From: Clostridiales bacterium
GTDB taxonomy: Bacteria; Bacillota; Clostridia; Oscillospirales; CAG-272
Reading direction: 5' to 3'
NCBI GenBank assembly: GCA_016281775.1
Contig: JAEEJH010000126.1
Coordinates: 1-33,883 of the forward strand
Length of the DNA stretch: 33,883 nt
Shown here: positions 27,768-33,883 of the stretch, in pieces
Numbering within the stretch: the stretch's first letter is position 1
Layout of the letters: every line of letters starts with the position of its first letter
Notes under the pieces: generated by a model
Database searches by the model: none
Told to the model about the DNA's origin: nothing
What the model saw: the letters and a program-made list of their open reading frames with translations, nothing else
Translations under genes and position numbers: made by a program

Positions 27768-29357
27768 ATGTCAGAATACAATAATCAACCCATAACGGTC
27801 GTTCTGACCGGGAGAATAGATTCCGGCAACGCCGCCGCTGCGGAAACCGAGATCCTGGCGCAGCTTGCCGGCAAGGGCAGCGTTCCGGTCCGGCTCGACG
27901 CATCCGCGCTCGAATATATATCGAGCGCGGGACTCAGAGTTATACTTCGCTTAAAAAAAGCGTTTCCGGATCTGCGGATAGAAAACGTCAGCCCGGAAGT
28001 GTACGATATACTTGAAATGACCGGCTTTACGGAGATGATGGACGTCGTAAAAGCTTACAGGACCGTTTCGGTCGAAGGCTGCGAGGTAATAGGTGAAGGC
28101 GCAAACGGCAAGGTTTACCGCATCGACGGCGACAACGTCGTAAAGACGTATAAAAACGCCGACGCGCTTGCCGAGATACAGCACGAACGCGAGGTCGCCC
28201 GTCTCGCCCTTATACTCGGCGTGCCTACGGCGATATCGTACGACGTCGTCAGAGTAGGCGACAGCTACGGTTCCGTATTTGAGCTGCTGAACGCCAAGTC
28301 TTTTTCAAAGATACTCGCAAAAGAACCGGACAAGTTCGACTGGTGCGTATCCGAATACGTCGGAATGCTGAAAAAGATCCACGGCATAACCGTACCGGAA
28401 GGCAAACTCCCGTCGATCAGGCAGAAGCGGCTCGGCAGTGTGAAGAATTTGAAAGGCGTATTGCCCGACGCTCTCTTTGAAAAACTGCTCGGGATGACCG
28501 AAGCGATACCGGAAAGCGACCGCATGATCCACGGCGACTATCATACTAAAAATATTGTGCTCGCCGGCGACGAGGTGCTTGTAATAGATATGGATACGCT
28601 GTCCGTTGGTCATCCGATATTCGATTTTGTCAATATGTATAATTCATATATAGGATTTTCGGAGTACGATCACGACGTGGTACTGAAATTCCAGGGTTAC
28701 GATTACGAAACGTCGAAACGCTTCTGGCGCGCATCGCTCGCGGCTTATCTCAATACGAATGATGAAAATTATATAAACGGGGTCGAAGAGAAGATCCGCT
28801 GCCTGTCATACGCGTATCTGATCGAGCGCTCCATACGCCGCGGACTTGACGAAGAAGGCGCGCGTTCGCTGTGGATCGGCAGACTGACCGAAATTCTGCA
28901 GCGTGTCGATTCGCTCTGTTTCGAAGCCGCGCCCGAAGACGGCGGCGCACAGAACGAACTCGTGATCGAAGCGGATACGGCGAACCTCGAAAAAGTCACG
29001 GAATTCGTCGACGCGCGTCTTGAGGCGGCAGGCTGTCCGCTCAAACCGAAAATGCAGATAGACGTCGCGGTCGAAGAGATCTTCGTGAATATCGCGCATT
29101 ACGCCTATACGCCCGGCAAAGGCAACGCGACCGTACGCGTTGAAGTTTCGGACGATCCCGTGACCGTGACGCTCACGTTCATCGACAGAGGCGTACCTTA
29201 CGATCCGCTGAAGAAAGACGATCCGGACGTGACGCTCAGCGCGGAAGAGCGCGGTATCGGCGGGCTCGGTATTTTCATGACGAAGAAAATGATGGACGAC
29301 GTCTCTTACGAATACAAAAACGGTCAGAACATTCTGACGCTGAAAAAAACGATCTGA
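27768..29357 (+). CDS. Three-domain fusion: STAS + aminoglycoside phosphotransferase/choline-kinase-like kinase + RsbW-like HATPase
   Basis: STAS residues about 1-97 (LEYISSAGLRVIL). APH-like kinase about 105-375 (GEGANGKVYRI, K126, HGDYHTKN 255-262, VIDMDT 272-277). HATPase_c about 395-529 (VAVEEIFVNIAHYAY N-box, IDRGVPYDP, GIGGLGIFMTKKMMD). Confidence 0.9.
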   Translation: MSEYNNQPITVVLTGRIDSGNAAAAETEILAQLAGKGSVPVRLDASALEYISSAGLRVILRLKKAFPDLRIENVSPEVYDILEMTGFTEMMDVVKAYRTVSVEGCEVIGEGANGKVYRIDGDNVVKTYKNADALAEIQHEREVARLALILGVPTAISYDVVRVGDSYGSVFELLNAKSFSKILAKEPDKFDWCVSEYVGMLKKIHGITVPEGKLPSIRQKRLGSVKNLKGVLPDALFEKLLGMTEAIPESDRMIHGDYHTKNIVLAGDEVLVIDMDTLSVGHPIFDFVNMYNSYIGFSEYDHDVVLKFQGYDYETSKRFWRASLAAYLNTNDENYINGVEEKIRCLSYAYLIERSIRRGLDEEGARSLWIGRLTEILQRVDSLCFEAAPEDGGAQNELVIEADTANLEKVTEFVDARLEAAGCPLKPKMQIDVAVEEIFVNIAHYAYTPGKGNATVRVEVSDDPVTVTLTFIDRGVPYDPLKKDDPDVTLSAEERGIGGLGIFMTKKMMDDVSYEYKNGQNILTLKKTI

Positions 29358-29370
29358 TAAGGAGCTATTT

Positions 29371-30228
29371 ATGTACGGTGGACCGTGCAGGATCGATCTG
29401 CATATGCATTCATCCGTTTCCGACGGGACCGACACCCCGGAACAGCTTTTGCATAACGTAACGATTGCCGGTATCGGCGTGTTTTCGGTGACGGATCACG
29501 ACGCTGTAAAAGCCGCGTCCGTCATACGCGGACTTCTCGGCAAAAACTCCCCGGTCTTTATACCCGGCGCGGAATTTTCGTGCCGCGACGGTTACGGCAG
29601 ATACCATATACTCGGCTACGGGTTCGATCCGGAAAGCGGACCGATACTTGAGCTTGTCGGTTTCGGTCACGCTCTGCGGATGAGAAAGGTAAAAGCGAGG
29701 CTTGATTTCGTCGTGAGGGAATTCGGGTTCGAGTTTTCGGATGATGAGATCGAACGTCTTTTATCGCTCGACAATCCCGGCAAACCCCATATCGGCAATC
29801 TTATGGTCAGCCACGGTTACGCTGAATCTATAAAAGACGCGATAGACAACTATATCGACAAACTCGAGATATCAGACGATTATCTTACCCCCGAAGACGC
29901 GATATCCGGCATAATCGGGGGAGGAGGCGCCGCCGTGATCGCCCATCCGTTTTACGGCAGCGGCGACGAGTTGATACTCGGGGACGAGATGGAAAAACGT
30001 ATCCGCAGGCTCAAAAGAGCGGGACTTTGCGGGATCGAGGCGTATTATTCGGGATTTTCGCCGAAACTGCAGAAGCAGGCCGTCGCTCTTGCCGATAAAT
30101 ACGACCTTTACGTTACCGCCGGCAGCGATTATCACGGTAAAAACAAACTCGTGAAACTCGGCGATACGGGCTTGCCCGAAGGCGAACGCCCCGAAAGACT
30201 GCGGCGTTTTATCGAGCTTTTCGTATAA
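29371..30228 (+). CDS. PHP-domain metal-dependent phosphoesterase
   Basis: IDLHMHSSVSDGTDTPEQLL; FSVTDHDAV; IPGAEFSC; VIAHPFYG; VTAGSDYHGKNK. RBS AAGGAG just upstream. Confidence 0.9.
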   Translation: MYGGPCRIDLHMHSSVSDGTDTPEQLLHNVTIAGIGVFSVTDHDAVKAASVIRGLLGKNSPVFIPGAEFSCRDGYGRYHILGYGFDPESGPILELVGFGHALRMRKVKARLDFVVREFGFEFSDDEIERLLSLDNPGKPHIGNLMVSHGYAESIKDAIDNYIDKLEISDDYLTPEDAISGIIGGGGAAVIAHPFYGSGDELILGDEMEKRIRRLKRAGLCGIEAYYSGFSPKLQKQAVALADKYDLYVTAGSDYHGKNKLVKLGDTGLPEGERPERLRRFIELFV

Positions 30229-30236
30229 TAAAAACG

Positions 30237-30270
30237 AATAAAAAAATCGGCTTGCGCCGATTTTTTTATT
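30237..30270. terminator. Bidirectional terminator between convergent genes
   Basis: Perfect 15-bp stem AATAAAAAAATCGGC-ttgc-GCCGATTTTTTTATT. The minus-strand gene's stop codon (30266-30268) lies inside it. Confidence 0.9.
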
Positions 30271-31327
30271 CAAAATCTTCGATACGCCACTCGTCGAGCC
30301 ATTCGATATAAGGCTTATCGCCGTCAAAGCGGACCGGCAGCCAGACGTAGTCGGCTTCTTTCGTTCTTTCCCTCGGAAGCGAGCGCATAACGACGGACGC
30401 TTTCGCCTTTTCGTCTTCCGGCGCGAACGGATCGAACAGTATATCGTACGCCTTTTCGTACAGCTCGTACGGCACGTCCATCGCGTTCGGCATCCATCGG
30501 TCGGCGCAGGCTATGTAAAGATCCTTTTTGCACGGGACTTTGAATACGCTAGATATCTGGCTGTGAAACGACGTTCTGCTCGGATCGTTCACGTGCGGAT
30601 CGCCGAGAACGGTGTAAGGCCCGTGCCACGTATCCGCGACCGCCGCTTCGGAAGGGTTCGGCATATAGCCGCTCGTGCCGGAAGTGATCAGATAGTGTTT
30701 GAAATTGCGTACGAAATGCGCCGTCGCCTCACGTACGTACGGCGGGTGACTGTGAGGAAAGTGGGTCGAATAATAACCGGTGACGTTCGTATAATCGTCG
30801 GTAAGATCCGCGCATATCGTCTCCGAATGCACGCGCTCGAAATAGTAATACGCTTTGCCGTCCGGTGCGACCGCAAGATCAAAATCGCCCGCGCTCATAC
30901 CGAGCGGATAAAGCCCTTCACGCACCTTCGTGTAAGGACCGGTCAGTTTATCCGCCGTCATGACCGTCTCGCTCTGCGAGCCGTCTTTCTGCATGATCTT
31001 TAACCAGCAGACGAATTTCTTCATTCTGCCGTTATAGATTATATGCGGTCTGTCCATCATCGAATGCGGATTGACGCTTGAATCCGGGTCGTCGGGTTCC
31101 GGTGGTATGATCAGCCCGAGATCTTCCCAGTTGTAAAGATCGTCCGAGCGGTAACAGCGTACGCCCCAGTGCCAGATACCTTTTTCGGGATCGGTGAATT
31201 CCTTGTTTTCACCGTACCAGTAATACGAGCCGTCAAGATACATAAGAGAACCGCCGTGCGCCTGTATGCGCTCGCCCTTCGTGTCGAGCCAGATCTGCCC
31301 CGGTCTTATGGAATCGTATTTTTTCAT
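30266..31327 (-). CDS. GH43-like five-bladed beta-propeller glycosidase, no signal peptide
   Basis: HGGSLMYLDGSYYWYGENKEF; MMDRPHIIYNGRMKKFVCWLKI; SAGDFDLAVAPDGKAYYYFERVHSE. ATG at 31327 with AAAGGTGA RBS preferred over the GTG at 31336. Confidence 0.75.
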   Translation of the reverse strand: MKKYDSIRPGQIWLDTKGERIQAHGGSLMYLDGSYYWYGENKEFTDPEKGIWHWGVRCYRSDDLYNWEDLGLIIPPEPDDPDSSVNPHSMMDRPHIIYNGRMKKFVCWLKIMQKDGSQSETVMTADKLTGPYTKVREGLYPLGMSAGDFDLAVAPDGKAYYYFERVHSETICADLTDDYTNVTGYYSTHFPHSHPPYVREATAHFVRNFKHYLITSGTSGYMPNPSEAAVADTWHGPYTVLGDPHVNDPSRTSFHSQISSVFKVPCKKDLYIACADRWMPNAMDVPYELYEKAYDILFDPFAPEDEKAKASVVMRSLPRERTKEADYVWLPVRFDGDKPYIEWLDEWRIEDFE

Positions 31328-31332
31328 ATCGG

Positions 31333-33883
31333 TCACCTTTCTATCATTACGAACACGCCTTCGGCGATATCGAGCGTTACGGAATATTCGCCGTTGACTT
31401 TTTCAAGCGTCGTTTTTTCGCCGTTTTTCCATGCCGTGACTTTGTATTCGCCGTCAAGGGTGAAAACGAAATCCGCTTTCGTATCTTTGTTCACGCTGTT
31501 CATGTTGACAGCGGTAAAAGCGAAACCGTCGCCGTTCTTTTCTTCAAAACATCCGAAGAGCAGAGGATCGTCCGATTTTATTTCTTTGATCACGTTGAAA
31601 CCGTCGTACTGATTGTCGAACTGGGCGTACGCGAATTTTAATCCGTCGCAGTTTTTGCAGAACGCGCCGACGTTTTTGAACCTTACGTAATCGTCGGATA
31701 ACGCGAGTATTTCAAAGTCGGCTTTCTTTGCCGCGTCGTACACTTCGGTAGTCTTGCCGTCAACTACAAAAGCGTAATGGTTAGTGTAGCTGTAAAGATA
31801 GTGGAGAAACGTCTTTACGCCGAACGAAAGACCTACGTACATCTGCCATCTTATATCTTTATAATTCGGCGTCCATTTGCCGCCGTCGTAGTCTACCGAT
31901 TGAATGAACAGCCAGAATTCACGGTCGTATCTGCGGCACGCCGAGGCGAACACGTCCATGTTTTTCAGATATTCACCATATATTTTTTTCGTCCTTCCGC
32001 TCGACCGGTAAGGGTAGATATCGACGCACATATAACTGCCGGGTACGCTTTCGGCGTATTCGGAGACGTACTTTTCATATAGATCCGGATCCGAATCATA
32101 GTAATCGATCTTCGCCGCGCCGGCGCCGTATTTGAGCTGGGCGGCGTTTGCATACATCGGGAGCAGATTGTAGTAGCAGAGCTTGCCCGGAAGAGTGCCG
32201 TTATAATATTCGGTAAGCGCCGACATTCTGCCGAATTCGTCGGTGCCGGGCTCGTCGTATATAATATTGCCGAAATAAGAATCGTAATCGTAATATTCGT
32301 AACAGGACGCCGGGACCGGATCGGGTTTCGACGCGTTGAATTTCGAGGGCGAATAAATATAGCGAAGCACTTTGACGCCGTATTTTCTTGCGTCGTTCAT
32401 TACCGTCCTGAGCGTGGCGCCCTCTTCGATGTCGCCGAGGTTGATGAGCAGCGAAAGCCCGGCTTCCGAAAACGTTTTTATCGTATTGCCGTCAACGCCG
32501 TAAGGGAACTGCGACCACGCGCCGATTGTTATGCCGTCTTTATTTGAAACGTTCGACTCGAGAACGGGCTGACCGAGCACGGCTTTTATAAGCCTTGTCA
32601 CTATCGAAGCGAATTCTGCGCCCGACAGAGTTTTTGCGTTGATATCGGTTATCACACCGCTGCATACCGCGAGATTTTCCGCGTCTGAGAGTCCTTTTAC
32701 CGAAAGCGACTTATCTGTATAAACCGACAGATCGAATCTTTTTAAGAGAGAACCGACGAGCTGCGCGGTGAACTTAGCGTCGGCCGGATCTTTAAGATCA
32801 TCGGTATTCGCCGGCGGCAGTATTTCTTCGAAAACGCCGAACAGTATCGCCGTCGCTCTGTCTTTTGTTATTTTTTCAGCTTTGAGTTCGGCTTCGGTCA
32901 TTACTCCGCGTATGGTGACGAAATCGGCGTCCGTTTCAACTTTTTTATCGGGGTAAGACAGAGAATACTCGCCCGCCTTCGAGGCAAGATACGAGACGAA
33001 TCCGATGGAATTGACGTAACTGACTGCAACGACGGTTTCTTTGCCGTCGGCGCTGCATACAACGATCGGAGAAACGCCGTTTTTGATCTCAGCCGCCGCG
33101 CTTTGAATCATCAGATAATCCGCCGAATTGTAACCGTCAGACAGAGTATTGCCCGGCACAACGGCTTTTGCAAAGTCTTTTGAAAACGTAACGGATTCGG
33201 AATAATCAGGTCCTTTCGCGTCGTCGAGGAACACCTGCGCGTCCTCTTCCGTCTTGAAAAATCCGACGCGGTCAAGATATATTACGGCCTTTTTGTCAAG
33301 AGAACCGCCGTTTATCGGGTCTATCCTGAACGCCGTGATAACGCCTTCCCAGAACGCGTTTTTACGCATATCGGTTATCACGTTCGTCCACGCGCCGCGG
33401 TTGCTGACGTTGATCCAGGTAAGTCCGTCGTCGCTGAAAGAAGGATGGTTTTCCGAGGTGACGAAAAACACGCCCTGGTTATAAGTCGATTTTACGCTGT
33501 ATCTGTACGCGACGAACGGATACTCCTGCGAATCGAACTGCTCGTCTTCGGTAAACGTGCAGAAGATCATCGGATCGTGATTCGTCGGAACGAGTTTAAG
33601 CACGTTGAACTCGCGCGAGACTTCAACGCCCTGCGTGGTCCATTTCGTCTGTTTTTTATTGTCCGCAAACAGGTAGGCGTGCGTATCGTCGTAAGGCGGT
33701 ACGTACGGTTCTTCAGTCGCCGCCTCCGTTTCGGTTTCGTCCGTTACCGTGTTTTCGGTATCGGACGCTTTTTCCGTCAGGCGTTCAGCCGTTTCCGTAT
33801 CCGCGGCGGTCGTCGCGGCGGGCGCGTTCTGACCGCACGAAGGCAGAACGAGCATGAACAGCGCAAGCGCGAGCGTGGCGAGC
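31333..33883 (-). CDS. Large secreted lipoprotein (N-terminus cut by window edge) with possible degenerate S-layer-homology-like region and a C-terminal glycosidase-like domain
   Basis: The frame stays open to the window edge: LATLALALFMLVLPSC (lipobox), then an acidic Thr/Glu-rich linker (NAPAATTAADTETAERLTEKASDTENTVTDETETEAATEEP). The C-terminal half contains ITIGAWSQFP...YDEPGTDEFGRMS. Confidence 0.65.
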   Translation of the reverse strand, partial: LATLALALFMLVLPSCGQNAPAATTAADTETAERLTEKASDTENTVTDETETEAATEEPYVPPYDDTHAYLFADNKKQTKWTTQGVEVSREFNVLKLVPTNHDPMIFCTFTEDEQFDSQEYPFVAYRYSVKSTYNQGVFFVTSENHPSFSDDGLTWINVSNRGAWTNVITDMRKNAFWEGVITAFRIDPINGGSLDKKAVIYLDRVGFFKTEEDAQVFLDDAKGPDYSESVTFSKDFAKAVVPGNTLSDGYNSADYLMIQSAAAEIKNGVSPIVVCSADGKETVVAVSYVNSIGFVSYLASKAGEYSLSYPDKKVETDADFVTIRGVMTEAELKAEKITKDRATAILFGVFEEILPPANTDDLKDPADAKFTAQLVGSLLKRFDLSVYTDKSLSVKGLSDAENLAVCSGVITDINAKTLSGAEFASIVTRLIKAVLGQPVLESNVSNKDGITIGAWSQFPYGVDGNTIKTFSEAGLSLLINLGDIEEGATLRTVMNDARKYGVKVLRYIYSPSKFNASKPDPVPASCYEYYDYDSYFGNIIYDEPGTDEFGRMSALTEYYNGTLPGKLCYYNLLPMYANAAQLKYGAGAAKIDYYDSDPDLYEKYVSEYAESVPGSYMCVDIYPYRSSGRTKKIYGEYLKNMDVFASACRRYDREFWLFIQSVDYDGGKWTPNYKDIRWQMYVGLSFGVKTFLHYLYSYTNHYAFVVDGKTTEVYDAAKKADFEILALSDDYVRFKNVGAFCKNCDGLKFAYAQFDNQYDGFNVIKEIKSDDPLLFGCFEEKNGDGFAFTAVNMNSVNKDTKADFVFTLDGEYKVTAWKNGEKTTLEKVNGEYSVTLDIAEGVFVMIER

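Noticed and set aside
1-33883. CRISPR arrays, tRNAs, rRNAs, transposases, integrases or phage genes
   Set aside because: I saw no direct-repeat arrays, cloverleaf-like genes or mobile-element proteins on either strand. I could not run tRNAscan or similar tools, so small RNA genes could be missed.

Overview
The window looks like a Clostridia-type (Firmicutes) chromosomal segment; that assignment is inferred from the gene content. It is densely coding and holds five transcription blocks, several bounded by visible promoters and hairpin terminators. (A) 22-10916, minus strand: a glycogen operon with an acyltransferase, glgB, glgC, glgD, glgA, glgP and a GH13 alpha-glucosidase/amylase. (B) 10977-13826, plus strand: a small membrane protein, a PrsW-like intramembrane protease and a membrane-anchored transglutaminase-like protein. 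(C) 13901-23431, minus strand: an eight-gene operon combining a corrinoid methyl-transfer module (two URO-D-family methyltransferases, a B12-binding corrinoid protein, a DUF2284 protein and a ferredoxin/ASKHA corrinoid activase) with three glycoside-hydrolase-like enzymes that lack signal peptides. (D) 23472-30270, plus strand: a six-gene operon with an AlkP-superfamily phosphodiesterase, a serpin lipoprotein, a STAS protein, a membrane SpoIIE/RsbU-type PP2C phosphatase, a STAS + APH-like kinase + HATPase fusion, and a PHP phosphoesterase. (E) 30266-33883, minus strand: a GH43-like protein and a large lipoprotein truncated at the window edge. The strongest candidates for undescribed biology are the three-domain partner-switching fusion with its operon (D) and the putative glycan/glycoside O-demethylation operon (C). 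I saw no tRNA, rRNA, CRISPR array or mobile element.
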